The position numbers and the translations under genes were made by a program. From NCBI RefSeq assembly GCF_002218025.2, contig NZ_AP018680.1, positions 806,001 through 870,000 on the forward strand: a stretch of DNA of 64,000 nucleotides. The letters are read 5' to 3'. The DNA comes from Vibrio casei (GTDB lineage Bacteria > Pseudomonadota > Gammaproteobacteria > Enterobacterales > Vibrionaceae). Below are positions 30,954 to 40,911 of this stretch, in pieces (the first letter of the stretch is position 1; each line of letters begins with the position of its first letter). The notes under the pieces were generated by a model. That model worked only from the letters and a program-made list of their open reading frames with translations, did not search any database and was not told where the DNA came from.

Positions 30954-31796
30954 ATGTTATCTTCATTATTTGTACAGTCAGCTTCTCACCGAACCCATAC
31001 CCGTTGGGTCAACGCATTATTCGTTACATGGCTTTCCGTCAGTTCTTTCTCTGTGTCGGCAGATTCTCTCAGTAATGCTCGTAATATTGAGCGTCAAACT
31101 AATCAAAACGCCACAAATGCTCAAAAAAAGATTGATGCTAACTCAGACCAAAGCTTTCAACTACAGGCTGAAGTAGAACAACTTCAAGCTCAAGTAGACA
31201 ACTTATCTTTGTATCAAGATCACCTTAACAAATTGGTTGCGAGTCAAGAAGCGGAAAAAACAAATATTGATTCACAATTAATTGATATTGCAGAAACTCG
31301 CCAGGGTGTGGTTCCTTTGATGTACCACATGATTGATGGTTTGCAATCATTGGTAGAACAAGGCGTTCCGGTTCGATTGCAAAGCCGTGAAAAGCGTCTC
31401 GATGACTTGAAAACGCTGATGGGACGCGCTGATATTTCCGATGCTGAAAAATACCGCCGCATTCTTGAAGCTTACCAAATTGAACTTGATTATGGCTCAA
31501 AGTTAGGCACGTATGAAGGGGAGATTGAGTTAGCAGACAGTGATACTCGCCAGGTGGATTTATTGTACGTAGGCCGTATTACATTATTAGCCCGCAGTAA
31601 AGATGCGCAGCACGCATGGTTATGGTCGCAAGCTGAAAAACAATGGCAAGAAGTGAATTCAGACCAAAAAGCCGAAATTAATAAAGCGTATGCCATGGCG
31701 GCTAAACAGCAAGCACCTAGTTTATTGACTCTTCCTCTGTCGGTCACCAAGGTGAGTGATTCGTCGGGAACTCAACCATCATCGGAGGCGAAATAA
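30954..31796 (+). CDS. DUF3450 periplasmic coiled-coil protein of the TonB2 operon
   Basis: A 280-aa exported protein: signal peptide ending near VSADSLSN, long coiled coil (about residues 45-100; LQAEVEQLQAQVDNLSLYQ), then YHMIDGLQSLVEQGVP and REKRLDDLKTLM. The family is found as the first gene of TtpC-ExbB-ExbD-TonB operons in vibrios and Shewanella relatives, role not established. Its stop overlaps the ttpC start (TAATG). Confidence 0.85.
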   Translation: MLSSLFVQSASHRTHTRWVNALFVTWLSVSSFSVSADSLSNARNIERQTNQNATNAQKKIDANSDQSFQLQAEVEQLQAQVDNLSLYQDHLNKLVASQEAEKTNIDSQLIDIAETRQGVVPLMYHMIDGLQSLVEQGVPVRLQSREKRLDDLKTLMGRADISDAEKYRRILEAYQIELDYGSKLGTYEGEIELADSDTRQVDLLYVGRITLLARSKDAQHAWLWSQAEKQWQEVNSDQKAEINKAYAMAAKQQAPSLLTLPLSVTKVSDSSGTQPSSEAK

Positions 31797-33166
31797 TGTT
31801 GTCTTTTACTAAAATGCCTCGCACTTTATCTGTACTGCTTACCTCTTGTGTTTTATTGGTAACGGCTTTTCAAGTATCGGCTGATGATCTTGCCAACTTA
31901 GACAATAAGGCAAAAGCTGAACAAGTGTCTGAAAATGCACATAACCAGAAGCGCGTGATCTTAAGCGCAGAAGAGCGCGTCCAATTAACCACGCAGCGTA
32001 ATCGTCTTGCAAAGCAACTGGCTCAAATCGAAAAAGAAAATACTACGTTAAGTGATACTTTTTCAGCCAATGAAGAAATTCTGGCGGATAAAGAAAAAGA
32101 ACTGAATTTGGCCACCGGCAGTTTAGGTGAATTATTTGGTGTGGTACGCCAAGCTGCAAAAGATGCCCAATTAAATTATCAAAATTCATTACTTGGTGAA
32201 AAAGGAAAAGCCTTTGATGTTCAGCTTGAGAAAGTGATCAACACCGATGCGCTACCTTCACTAAAATTGTTAACGAATTTATGGCAAGCAATGGATTATA
32301 AAGCGAGAACAGGCAGTGAATTGGCGCTTACTTCTATTCCTTTTGTTCAAGGAGATGGAAAAACGACGCAACTTCCAGTGATGCGCATTGGTGATATGGC
32401 GATGTTATCGGAACAAGGTTATGTGCAGTGGGACTTTGCTCGTCAACAAGCGTCTAATTATTTAGCATTACCTTCTGAGGTGCCAAGTTTATCTGCTCTC
32501 AAATCTGAACCGAACCAGCCTATATTAATTGATCCAACACGTGGTGTGATGCTAGAGCAATACGCACATCAGCCAACTCTGATGCAACGTATCGACCAAG
32601 CAGGTATTGTCGGAAAAATCATTTTAGTGATTCTTCTGATTGGCTTAGTTATTGCGATTATCCGAGGTGTTCGCTTATCAATGACACAACAACAAATCTC
32701 GAAACAACTCAAACAACCAGAAACTCCAACCGACAATCCATTAGGTCGAATTCTTAGCGTGTATAACAAAGAGAAGAAACAGTCGGTTGAATCGTTAGAG
32801 TTACGTTTGCTAGAAAGTATTTTAGATGAACAGCAAGGGCTTGAGCGTGGTTTATCGATGTTGAAACTATTCGCAGCATTAGCTCCAATGTTAGGTTTGC
32901 TGGGAACGGTAACGGGGATGATTGAAACGTTCCAAGTGATCACTCAATTTGGTAATGGCGATCCAAAAGTGATGGCTGGTGGGATTTCCATGGCTTTGAT
33001 CACAACGGTTCTGGGCTTGGTTGCTGCGATGCCATTATTACTGGCGCATAATATTCTCTCTAATCGCGCTGAAGTGATTCGTAATACTTTGGAAAAACAA
33101 GGTGTGAGCTTAGTGGCAAAGCGTGCTGAGCTTGAATCGGATTCATCTTCTCAGGTTTATGCGTAA
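31796..33166 (+). CDS. ttpC: TtpC-like TonB2-complex protein (MotA/TolQ/ExbB domain)
   Basis: TtpC is the extra component required by Vibrio TonB2 systems. The 456-aa protein has a signal peptide, a periplasmic coiled-coil half (VQLTTQRNRLAKQLAQIEKEN), a membrane helix near 275-297 (IILVILLIGLVIAIIRG) and a C-terminal MotA/TolQ/ExbB domain with LAPMLGLLGTVTGMIETFQ near residue 360. Start and stop both overlap neighbours through TAATG, so the operon is translationally coupled. Confidence 0.9.
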   Translation: MLSFTKMPRTLSVLLTSCVLLVTAFQVSADDLANLDNKAKAEQVSENAHNQKRVILSAEERVQLTTQRNRLAKQLAQIEKENTTLSDTFSANEEILADKEKELNLATGSLGELFGVVRQAAKDAQLNYQNSLLGEKGKAFDVQLEKVINTDALPSLKLLTNLWQAMDYKARTGSELALTSIPFVQGDGKTTQLPVMRIGDMAMLSEQGYVQWDFARQQASNYLALPSEVPSLSALKSEPNQPILIDPTRGVMLEQYAHQPTLMQRIDQAGIVGKIILVILLIGLVIAIIRGVRLSMTQQQISKQLKQPETPTDNPLGRILSVYNKEKKQSVESLELRLLESILDEQQGLERGLSMLKLFAALAPMLGLLGTVTGMIETFQVITQFGNGDPKVMAGGISMALITTVLGLVAAMPLLLAHNILSNRAEVIRNTLEKQGVSLVAKRAELESDSSSQVYA

Positions 33167-33711
33167 TGTTTACTTGGCTATCAACCGATTTTCCTAACCT
33201 ATTCTCGTCTAATTTAGCCGAGTTTATGGCGGGCGGTGGGCAAGTCTTATGGTGGCTTGCCGCTATTGTGATGCTGTGTTGGGTGCTCATTATTGAACGT
33301 ATTTTATTTTTAAGCTTTTCCTATCGTGCAGCGAAAGTTGCTTGGATTGGGGAGTGGAAGCTAAGAAAGGAACATGATTCATGGTACGCCCTTGCTCAGA
33401 AAGAAGGCATGTTACAGCAAGCTCATGTCATGCTGACTCAGCATCTTGATTTGATCAAAGCATTAGTGAGCTTATGCCCAATGCTTGGTTTACTTGGTAC
33501 GGTGACCGGAATGATTGCGGTATTTGATTTAATGTCACTGTCTGGTAGTAGCGATCCAAAGTTAATGGCATCTGGGATTTCCATGGCAACGTTACCAACG
33601 ATGGCAGGGATGGTTGCCGCATTGGCAGGTATGTTTGCTCATTCTCGATTAGTGAAAGTGGCGACTCGTAAAGAGATGCACTTAGAACAACAATTAAGGA
33701 GTGGCGAATGA
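33166..33711 (+). CDS. exbB: ExbB-family proton channel subunit (TonB2 system)
   Basis: ExbB forms the proton channel that drives TonB. The 181-aa protein has three membrane helices and the signature LCPMLGLLGTVTGMIAVFDLM near residue 102, followed by SGISMATLPTMAGMVAAL. The start overlaps ttpC by one base and the stop overlaps exbD by four. Confidence 0.93.
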   Translation: MFTWLSTDFPNLFSSNLAEFMAGGGQVLWWLAAIVMLCWVLIIERILFLSFSYRAAKVAWIGEWKLRKEHDSWYALAQKEGMLQQAHVMLTQHLDLIKALVSLCPMLGLLGTVTGMIAVFDLMSLSGSSDPKLMASGISMATLPTMAGMVAALAGMFAHSRLVKVATRKEMHLEQQLRSGE

Positions 33712-34115
33712 GATTAGTTCGTCCTGCAAAGGCAAAAGAAGAAGCTCAAGTTGACCTGACTTCGATGCTTGATATTGTATTTATTATGTTGATTTTCTTC
33801 ATTGTCACCAGTTCATTTGTGAATGAATCTGGCGTCGAAGTGAATCGCCCGCAAGCCTCTCATGCTACCGCACAGAAAGACGCGGGCATTTTTATTGCGG
33901 TAACGGCAGCGAATGATGTTTATATCGATAAACGACGTGTTGATGCTGAGCGTGTTGGCGCGGCATTAGAAAAATTAGTGATCGATAAACCGGATGTGAG
34001 CCTCGTTATTCAGGCGGATAAACACGCTTATAATGGAACGGTGGTTGAGGTGATGGACGCCGCGAAAGGCGCGGGGATTTCTAAAATTGCCCTCGCGACT
34101 GCAAGTAAGCCATAA
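33708..34115 (+). CDS. exbD: ExbD-family proton channel subunit (TonB2 system)
   Basis: The 135-aa protein has one membrane helix containing the essential Asp (LTSMLDIVFIMLIFFIVTSSF near residue 18) and a periplasmic domain, matching ExbD. Coupled to exbB by an ATGA overlap. Confidence 0.93.
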   Translation: MRLVRPAKAKEEAQVDLTSMLDIVFIMLIFFIVTSSFVNESGVEVNRPQASHATAQKDAGIFIAVTAANDVYIDKRRVDAERVGAALEKLVIDKPDVSLVIQADKHAYNGTVVEVMDAAKGAGISKIALATASKP

Positions 34116-34221
34116 GTTGTATTGTAGATGGCGGTAGGGTTTGTTGGCGAACGGTGTACAAGCAGACGAGCATGAACGAATCGATGTGCATAAACGAAAA
34201 GATGTGTATGAGCAAAAAGTT

Positions 34222-34932
34222 ATGAGTGCAGAAATGACAACAGAGAATGGCCATACCAGTCATTGGATTAATCGTACATCGTTTCGTTTACTGGTGGCGT
34301 TGCCACTTGGATTGGTGACGGCAATTGGGTTGTTTTGCTTTATGTCGTGGATGGTGGGTAGCGTAAAAACCGGCATATCGGATGACCAAGCGCCAATGGC
34401 GTTTGATATGGTGATGCAAGAACAAGATTCACAATCGCAACGTCGCTTACGAAAGCTGCCAGAACCACCAGAAGTGCCTGAATCACCACAAGAGTTAGTG
34501 CAGCCTCAATCGTTATCGACGCCGGTTACCTCAACGCCACTTTCTCAAGTCGAAGCGTCACAAGCGGTACTTGATACCAATGTTGCCTTGTCTGACTTTG
34601 GGGTTGCGGTGAACATGCCAACCATCAATACAGCAATAGGTAATGATATTGGTCAGCAGCAACAAGCCATGCCACTTTATCGCGCAGAGCCAGCTTACCC
34701 AGCTCGTTTATTAAAGCGCCGAGTTGAAGGTTTTGTGGTGATGTCTTTCACCATTAGTGAGCAAGGTAAACCAGAGAACATTGAAGTGGTTCAAGCTGAG
34801 CCAACTAAGGCGTTTGTTCGCCCAGCGGTTCAAGCGCTAAGAAATTGGAAATACCAGCCTAAAATTGAAGGCGGTAAAGCGGTAAAACAAGGCGGTCAGC
34901 AAGTGAAAATTGAATTTAAGATCAGTCAATAA
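34222..34932 (+). CDS. tonB: TonB-family energy transducer (TonB2 type)
   Basis: TonB carries energy from ExbB/D to outer-membrane receptors. It has an N-terminal membrane helix (FRLLVALPLGLVTAIGLFCF), a short Pro-rich spacer (LPEPPEVPESPQ) and the TonB C-terminal domain (YPARLLKRRVEGFVVMSFTI near 170; VQALRNWKYQPK). I chose ATG 34222; a TTG at 34141 preceded by GTAGGG is a serious alternative and would add 27 residues before the membrane helix. The short spacer fits TonB2 rather than TonB1. Confidence 0.88.
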   Translation: MSAEMTTENGHTSHWINRTSFRLLVALPLGLVTAIGLFCFMSWMVGSVKTGISDDQAPMAFDMVMQEQDSQSQRRLRKLPEPPEVPESPQELVQPQSLSTPVTSTPLSQVEASQAVLDTNVALSDFGVAVNMPTINTAIGNDIGQQQQAMPLYRAEPAYPARLLKRRVEGFVVMSFTISEQGKPENIEVVQAEPTKAFVRPAVQALRNWKYQPKIEGGKAVKQGGQQVKIEFKISQ

Positions 34933-34982
34933 TTCGGTTAAATAAAGAGACTCACTTTTACGGATATTCAGAATTAAGAGCA

Positions 34983-36269
34983 ATGATGATGAGACCATTT
35001 CAGTTACATAAACGTACTATATTAATCCTTTCGTTGGTGAATAAGAGAGGGATGTGGTTGTGTCTGCTTTGTGGTTTTATAATAAGTTTATTCAGTGCTT
35101 CTTTTTCGGTTGGCGCTGCTAATTTAAGCCCGTATGCAGGCAAGAAATTAAGCCAAGCGAGTCAATTAGCGCAAAATGATAAGCTTGATAAAGCCATAGA
35201 AGTGCTAAAAGAATTTAAGCCTAGCCGTGATTATGATAAAGCGTTTGTGAGCCGTGTACTTGGTATTTATTACTGGCAAGCCGAGCAACCTAAATCTTCA
35301 CTCGCTGAATTGCGCAAATCTGTTTTATTAAAGGCGTTAGATCCAAAAGCGCAGTGGCAAACCAATCGAATGCTAGGAGATATTCTTTATTCACAGCAAG
35401 ATTTTGTCTCGGCCAGTAAAGCGTATCAACAAACATTGAATATTGATTACAAGCCTGCACCGGCTGACAAGGCGCAATATAACAAAGACATTAACGACCT
35501 TTATTTTAGAATAGCGGCTGCCAACTATCAGCAACAAAAATGGACACAAGTTCGCCGTTGGTTAGTGAAATTTAACGCGCCAGATGCCAATAAAAAGTTG
35601 CAAGCATTACGCATGCAAGTGATAGCAGAGTTACGCTTAAAGCAATGGTCTTATGCCGAAGGAACCTTAACTCAGCTTATTCGCATAGAGCCTAATAACA
35701 AAGGCTGGTGGCAACAACAGATTTCAGCACAGCTACAACAAAATAAAGCACAATCAGCGCTTGATACTTATGCATTAGCCAAAAAACAGAATGTCGAGTT
35801 TACTGCAACGGATTATAAAGCCTTATCTCAGTTGTACGCGCAAAACCGTATTCCTGAAAGAGCGGCAAGAATTTTACAAGAAATGTTTGTCGCTTACCCC
35901 GACACGAAAACTCAAGCCAATCAAAAAACACAGGCGCTTTATTACCAAGCGGCCAGAGAGTGGCCACAAGCGATCGATGCGTGGGCATCATTAGCTCAAC
36001 GTAATGCCAAATATTACTGGCCGCTAACTCAACTTTATATTCAACAAAAACAGTACGATAAGGCTGTGGTGGTGATTGAAAAAGCAAAACCTTATGTTGA
36101 AAAAACGGAGTTTAGTTTAGCGAAAGTACGCTTACTCTACCGCTTAGAAAAATATAATGATGCGTTGGCAGAAGCGAAACGTTTAAATGAAGTGCTGCCT
36201 TCGGAGTCAGCACAAACATGGATTGCGTATTTGCAAAACAAGCTTGAGAAAGCTGGAATGGCTTCCTAA
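34983..36269 (+). CDS. TPR-repeat protein of the TonB2 operon
   Basis: A 428-aa exported protein with a signal-anchor region (about residues 20-45) followed by tetratricopeptide repeats through to the C-terminus (for example KLDKAIEVLKEFKPSRDYDKA, QWSYAEGTLTQLIRIEPNN, YDKAVVVIEKAKPYVEK). TPR proteins occur at the end of TonB2 operons and probably serve as assembly scaffolds. The spacing of 50 nt from tonB supports cotranscription. Confidence 0.85.
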   Translation: MMMRPFQLHKRTILILSLVNKRGMWLCLLCGFIISLFSASFSVGAANLSPYAGKKLSQASQLAQNDKLDKAIEVLKEFKPSRDYDKAFVSRVLGIYYWQAEQPKSSLAELRKSVLLKALDPKAQWQTNRMLGDILYSQQDFVSASKAYQQTLNIDYKPAPADKAQYNKDINDLYFRIAAANYQQQKWTQVRRWLVKFNAPDANKKLQALRMQVIAELRLKQWSYAEGTLTQLIRIEPNNKGWWQQQISAQLQQNKAQSALDTYALAKKQNVEFTATDYKALSQLYAQNRIPERAARILQEMFVAYPDTKTQANQKTQALYYQAAREWPQAIDAWASLAQRNAKYYWPLTQLYIQQKQYDKAVVVIEKAKPYVEKTEFSLAKVRLLYRLEKYNDALAEAKRLNEVLPSESAQTWIAYLQNKLEKAGMAS

Positions 36270-36282
36270 TGTTCCATGTCGA

Positions 36283-37230
36283 ATGAATAAATTCAATCAA
36301 TGTCGTGTTAATACTGCGCATTTTACCCGAATAGAAAAGGTGCTGGAATACATTCATCAGCATCTTTTTTTGGCTTTATCGTTAGAAGATATTGCCCAAA
36401 AAAGTTGTTGGTCACGTTGGCAGTTACAACGAGTGTTCGTGGCAGAAACGGGGGTGAATGTCGCTCAATATATACGGGAAATTAAATTAAGCCGCGCGGC
36501 AGAAGCCTTATTAGACTCTCATTCAGAGCGAGTACTTGATATTGCGCTTTCATTCGGCTTTAACTCGGAAATCAGTTTTAGTCGTTCATTCAAACAGTTT
36601 TTTGGCTGCTCACCTCGGGAGTATCGTAAACGTGGTATTCGTACAGGATTGAGGCAACCTATTACTTCGAGTGTGGATGATAAGCTAGAAGCTAAATTAG
36701 TAGAAAACACACCGCACTTTACCCAAATCCGAATTGAGCATAAGGATGCCTTTTCTTTACTTGGGCACAGGGGGGAAATTTCAGGGCTATTTTCTGCCCA
36801 ACCGGATTTTCAGAAATCGGTCCCTCAAATCTGGTGTGAATTTGAAATGTTGAGGTCACTCTTGCAGGGAGGTGTTCATCGACTTAACCAACCGCGACGT
36901 TATGGTGTTATTGATACCTTAACGGTTCATGCTGATCGTCTCACTTACTGGGCGGCAGAAGATGTGGATTCTATCCCAAATAGCAATAACAATAACAATA
37001 ACGAGAACAGCCAGCTTTCATTTATATCTATTCCTACGCAGGAATATGCCGTTTTACCTCATCGAGGGCCAATAGAAGGATTAAAACCGAAACTTGAATG
37101 GTTTTTTACTCGCTGGTTACCGCAAAGTGGTTACAGTGGCATTGATGGATTTGAACTGGAAATCTATTCAGAAAACTACCAAACAAACAGTCAAGAAGCG
37201 TATATGGAATACTGGCTACCAATTGAATAA
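36283..37230 (+). CDS. AraC-family regulator with C-terminal GyrI-like domain (Rob-like)
   Basis: A 315-aa regulator with an N-terminal AraC DNA-binding domain (VLEYIHQHLFLALSLEDIAQ; FKQFFGCSPREYRKRG) and a C-terminal GyrI-like effector domain (residues about 140-315; ending AYMEYWLPIE), the same order as Rob. I start at ATG 36283, 14 nt past the TPR gene; the frame extends upstream inside that gene. It lies just before a siderophore-receptor gene, so it may activate receptor expression when bound to a ferric siderophore, as AraC regulators do in other vibrios. Confidence 0.85.
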   Translation: MNKFNQCRVNTAHFTRIEKVLEYIHQHLFLALSLEDIAQKSCWSRWQLQRVFVAETGVNVAQYIREIKLSRAAEALLDSHSERVLDIALSFGFNSEISFSRSFKQFFGCSPREYRKRGIRTGLRQPITSSVDDKLEAKLVENTPHFTQIRIEHKDAFSLLGHRGEISGLFSAQPDFQKSVPQIWCEFEMLRSLLQGGVHRLNQPRRYGVIDTLTVHADRLTYWAAEDVDSIPNSNNNNNNENSQLSFISIPTQEYAVLPHRGPIEGLKPKLEWFFTRWLPQSGYSGIDGFELEIYSENYQTNSQEAYMEYWLPIE

Positions 37231-37341
37231 GTCGAACATGGTTGAAAGTTCTCACTTCGCTGAAAAGTTCCTGACAATATCGAACATGCCCCAAATTGTT
37301 AACTTTCCCTTGTTGCAAATCGTTATTATTCTTTTTGTGAA

Positions 37342-37356
37342 TGATAATTATTATCG
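37342..37356 (+). promoter_or_regulatory. Fur box before the siderophore receptor gene
   Basis: TGATAATTATTATCG matches the 7-1-7 Fur motif at 13 of 14 positions, 37 bp before the receptor start. It predicts repression in iron-rich medium. Confidence 0.8.
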
Positions 37357-37392
37357 TTAATTGGTTTTAACGAATTTTTGTAGGAAGGGAAA

Positions 37393-39570
37393 ATGCCTCG
37401 TTTAAATCTAAAAAGAAAATCGCTAATAAAAAATAACTATTTACATGCTACGCCGTTGGCGCTTGCGATTGCTTGTATTCTTTCAGCCCCCTCGGTTTTT
37501 GCAACAGAGGCAAATGCGGAACAAAGTGAACAAGAAACGATTACGGTTCTTGGGCAAACTTACCGTAATACCGCAACCAAAACCTCACTTCAACCAGAAG
37601 AAACACCACAATCTATTTCGGTTATTAATAATGATGAATTTGAAAATCGCGGAGTTTCGTCTGTTCAGCAAGCACTGCGCTATGCGCCAGGAGTAAATGC
37701 TGAGCTAAAAGGTGGCAGTGTCACCATGTATGACAATTACAACATTCGCGGATTTGAAAATAACCAGATGTATTATGATGGTCTGGTTTTACAGTATCTA
37801 TTAGGTTGGAACTTACAGCCACAGATTGATCCGATTGCGCTTGAACGTATTGAAATTTTTAAAGGACCAAGTTCAGTTTTGTACGGTTCTATGCCGCCTG
37901 GTGGCATGGTGAACTTGATCGCCAAATCTCCGAAAAAAGAACGTAATACGAACTTTTCTTTAGCAACGGGTTCTCGTAATTTAGTTAAAGCGTCTATTGA
38001 TACTACTGGTCAACTTGGTGACTCCAATGTGTATTATCGTTTAATTGGTTCGGCTTCCCACCGTGATGGTCAGGTTGATGATACCACCGAAGAGCGTTAC
38101 GTTTTTGCTCCGTCGTTTGATTGGTATGTTTCTGATAACACCCTTATTAATTTTAATTTTTATTATCAGAACGATCCTAATATGGGGATGAACTCTGCGA
38201 TGCCAGCTTCTGGCTCTGTATGGGATAACCCGAATGGAAGTATTGGTAAAAATGCCTCCATGGGCGATAAAAATTGGAGTCAATTTGAACGTGAGTTTTG
38301 GATGGCAGGTTATAAGATCGACCATTCTTTCAATGAAAATTGGTCATTCTTACAAAACGCTCGTTTTATGAAAGCCGATCTTTATCAAGAAAATACTTAC
38401 CATACAGCGGCAGGTTGGGATCCAACGACAGGCAGTTTAGAACGCTATATCTACAGTACCGATGAAGATTCAGAAGGTTTCACAATCGATAACCAATTGT
38501 CGGGTCGCGTGAATACAGGCGTGGTTGAACATAATGTATTATTGGGCGTGGATTATCAGCATCTAAAAGGCAGCTCAAATTACACCAGTTACGGTTATGA
38601 CGGTGGCTACACTGCGCCAAGCTTCAATGCGTTTGCACCCAATAACAATCAAATTGATCGCTCAAAAGTGACCGCTTCTGGTGTATATATTGATGATGTG
38701 AAAGTAGAGCAATTGGGCTTCTACTTCCAAGATCAAATGCATATCAACCGAGTGGTGTTAATGGCCGGTGGGCGATTTGATAATTATCAATCCTCCAGTG
38801 ACTATGCCGGTAGTGTGACGAAAATTGATCAAAATAATTTCTCTTATCGAGTTGGTGCGTTATATGAATTTGATAGCGGATGGTCACCTTACATTAATTA
38901 TGCTACCAGTTTTGAGCCAGTAGCAGGAACCGATTCGAACGGGAAGAATTTTGAGCCGTCAACAGGGCAACAAATTGAAGGTGGTGTGAAATATTTATCG
39001 TCTGATTATACGACGTCGATGACCGCATCTTTATTCCAAATTGTGAAGAGTGATGTGGTTGTCCCTGATCCGGATAGCCCCAATTATCAAGGTAAAATTC
39101 AAGTTGGAGAAATTCGCTCCCGAGGCTTAGAGCTTGAAGGACGTACTATGCTGACGACGAATTGGGATATCGCGGCAAGCTATACCTACATGGATATGGA
39201 AGTCACAAAAGATACTACGGGCCTTGAAGGAAAAACGCCTATTTATGTGCCGCAACATGCTGCGACATTATGGACGAATTATTACCTGTATGATGGTGTG
39301 CTAGCCGGAACACGTTTGGGGGCGGGTGCTCGTTATATTGGAGAGCGTGAAATGGATGCCGCCAATACCGATACCGTGCCTAGCTATACGGTGGTTGATT
39401 TATCCATGGGGTATGACTTAAGTAACTTAACCGATGGATTACAAGGCGCAGCGGTAAACCTTAGTGTGAATAACCTATTTGATAAAGATACGTTTGCTTG
39501 TTACGACTCGGCCAACTGCTGGTACGGTGAAGAGCGTACGGTTGAATTGAAATTTGATTATAACTTCTAG
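37393..39570 (+). CDS. TonB-dependent siderophore receptor (hydroxamate type)
   Basis: A 725-aa outer-membrane receptor: signal peptide ending SVFATEA, TonB box ETITVLG near residue 48, plug domain (EETPQSISVINNDEF; IEIFKGPSSVLYGSMPPGGMVNL) and 22-strand barrel ending ELKFDYNF with terminal Phe. Plug and barrel motifs resemble FhuA/FhuE/FoxA-type receptors; the AraC neighbour recalls desR-desA for ferrioxamine B. The ligand is inferred only. A Fur box precedes the gene and a terminator follows. Confidence 0.92.
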   Translation: MPRLNLKRKSLIKNNYLHATPLALAIACILSAPSVFATEANAEQSEQETITVLGQTYRNTATKTSLQPEETPQSISVINNDEFENRGVSSVQQALRYAPGVNAELKGGSVTMYDNYNIRGFENNQMYYDGLVLQYLLGWNLQPQIDPIALERIEIFKGPSSVLYGSMPPGGMVNLIAKSPKKERNTNFSLATGSRNLVKASIDTTGQLGDSNVYYRLIGSASHRDGQVDDTTEERYVFAPSFDWYVSDNTLINFNFYYQNDPNMGMNSAMPASGSVWDNPNGSIGKNASMGDKNWSQFEREFWMAGYKIDHSFNENWSFLQNARFMKADLYQENTYHTAAGWDPTTGSLERYIYSTDEDSEGFTIDNQLSGRVNTGVVEHNVLLGVDYQHLKGSSNYTSYGYDGGYTAPSFNAFAPNNNQIDRSKVTASGVYIDDVKVEQLGFYFQDQMHINRVVLMAGGRFDNYQSSSDYAGSVTKIDQNNFSYRVGALYEFDSGWSPYINYATSFEPVAGTDSNGKNFEPSTGQQIEGGVKYLSSDYTTSMTASLFQIVKSDVVVPDPDSPNYQGKIQVGEIRSRGLELEGRTMLTTNWDIAASYTYMDMEVTKDTTGLEGKTPIYVPQHAATLWTNYYLYDGVLAGTRLGAGARYIGEREMDAANTDTVPSYTVVDLSMGYDLSNLTDGLQGAAVNLSVNNLFDKDTFACYDSANCWYGEERTVELKFDYNF

Positions 39571-39587
39571 AGTAGGTTAGGAAGATT

Positions 39588-39620
39588 ATGCCAGTCAGTG
39601 AACAAATTGACTGGCATTTT
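39588..39620 (+). terminator. Intrinsic terminator after the receptor gene
   Basis: ATGCCAGTCA / TGACTGGCAT stem with a 10-nt loop followed by TTTTTTAT. Confidence 0.85.
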
Positions 39621-39623
39621 TTA

Positions 39624-39755
39624 TCAGAAAGCCAATTTCCAGAGTTTTTTAAACGCCCGAAAACCTAAGAAAGTCGCCATAATAGATTGTGCGAGAAAGA
39701 TGATTGTGATCTTAAATGTACTGTTAAGAGATGGCGTCATGTGGTACGAAAACAT
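39624..39755 (-). CDS. Possible 43-aa membrane protein
   Basis: A minus-strand frame from ATG 39755 encodes 43 residues with a hydrophobic core (ITIIFLAQSIMATFLGF) and a basic tail (RAFKKLWKLAF), ending at the receptor terminator. Size and composition fit a small inner-membrane protein, but the ribosome site is weak and I recognise no family. It could be chance. Confidence 0.25.
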   Translation of the reverse strand: MFSYHMTPSLNSTFKITIIFLAQSIMATFLGFRAFKKLWKLAF

Positions 39756-40090
39756 AGCTAAGAATTAACTATTGACTCCATACTCGTTTGGATAGTGAAA
39801 GTACATATAGCAATTCATATACAACGTTCATTTTTACTTCCTACCTGTATTGGCATAACGCTTATTAGACGGCAAAGTGCGCTCTTTCCTGATCAGCTTT
39901 TGCTTTCACGTGAGTGTCATTGGTGCGAGAGATTCCGAGTTACTCGTTTTTTCATTTCTGGAGCAACGGTTAAGTATTAGCAATAAGAGGGTGCTAACAA
40001 TTTTCACTTTCTAGCCTCTTTTTACTTTGTAATCTAAATAAAAATCAGTATCATTACGTTTACTGTAATTACGCTTGATGAGTTTTTTCT
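39756..40090. other. Intergenic region with no gene seen
   Basis: AT-rich space before the FhuF-like gene. No convincing coding frame, RNA or strong hairpin is visible; it should contain the promoter of the reductase gene. Confidence 0.5.
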
Positions 40091-40819
40091 GTGAGTGATC
40101 CTAGATACCAACAACTTTTTCATTATGCCGACCATGTGACGCCTTATCTCAAAGGTGAATTACTACTTGGTGAACAAGTGCAAGCGCCACAGGGCGATGA
40201 TTGGCTATTTTCAGATCATAATAATCAAGAATTACTACAAGACATCTACGCGAAACTTCAACTCTCTCACCCTGAAGCGGGGCATGCGTATTGGTTAAAC
40301 CGTACGTGGACGCTGCTTATCTGGCAGCCGGTATACGTGAGTTTTATTAGCATTTATGGCATCCATGCACTGCCATCAATGTCGACGATGGCACAACAGT
40401 GGCGAGGGGATGCCAACTTTGTGGCGGGCTTTACGCTGCAAGATGCGCCGATGCATGATGGTTCGCCAGAAGAACTGATTAAAATAGCCGCTCGCGAATT
40501 ACTGCCTTTATTTGAACGCTACCGTAGTCAATTGGATGAGAATGTTCGTATTCGTCCTGGCTTTACGCAACATCTACTGGCTGATTTGTTGGTGATGGCG
40601 TTATTACGCTTGCAAGATTTACATAAAGACTTACCGCAGGAATATATTCCGCAGCATGCAAAGCGTTGGTTGGAAGCCTTTGGGCTATCGACCAAAGCCA
40701 TGGATTCATTGCATTATGATTTAGTGAAAAACAAATGGCATTACGTTCGTACCACTTGTTGCATGGTGTATAAATGTGAAGGCCGTGACTTATGTGATAA
40801 CTGCCCTCGAGGTAAATAG
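40091..40819 (+). CDS. FhuF-like ferric siderophore reductase
   Basis: A 242-aa cytoplasmic protein with the C-terminal [2Fe-2S] signature of FhuF, C-C-x10-C-x2-C (TTCCMVYKCEGRDLCDNCP). FhuF reduces ferric hydroxamate siderophores to release iron, which fits the receptor gene upstream. The start is GTG at 40091, with no strong ribosome site; no better start is evident. Confidence 0.87.
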   Translation: MSDPRYQQLFHYADHVTPYLKGELLLGEQVQAPQGDDWLFSDHNNQELLQDIYAKLQLSHPEAGHAYWLNRTWTLLIWQPVYVSFISIYGIHALPSMSTMAQQWRGDANFVAGFTLQDAPMHDGSPEELIKIAARELLPLFERYRSQLDENVRIRPGFTQHLLADLLVMALLRLQDLHKDLPQEYIPQHAKRWLEAFGLSTKAMDSLHYDLVKNKWHYVRTTCCMVYKCEGRDLCDNCPRGK

Positions 40820-40911
40820 CCACGTTTGATCACCAAGATTCACTGCCATTTTCATCATATCTACGCTAATATCAGCGCCTTTTTTTAAATGCGCTTGCTG
40901 TGGAGATTAGG

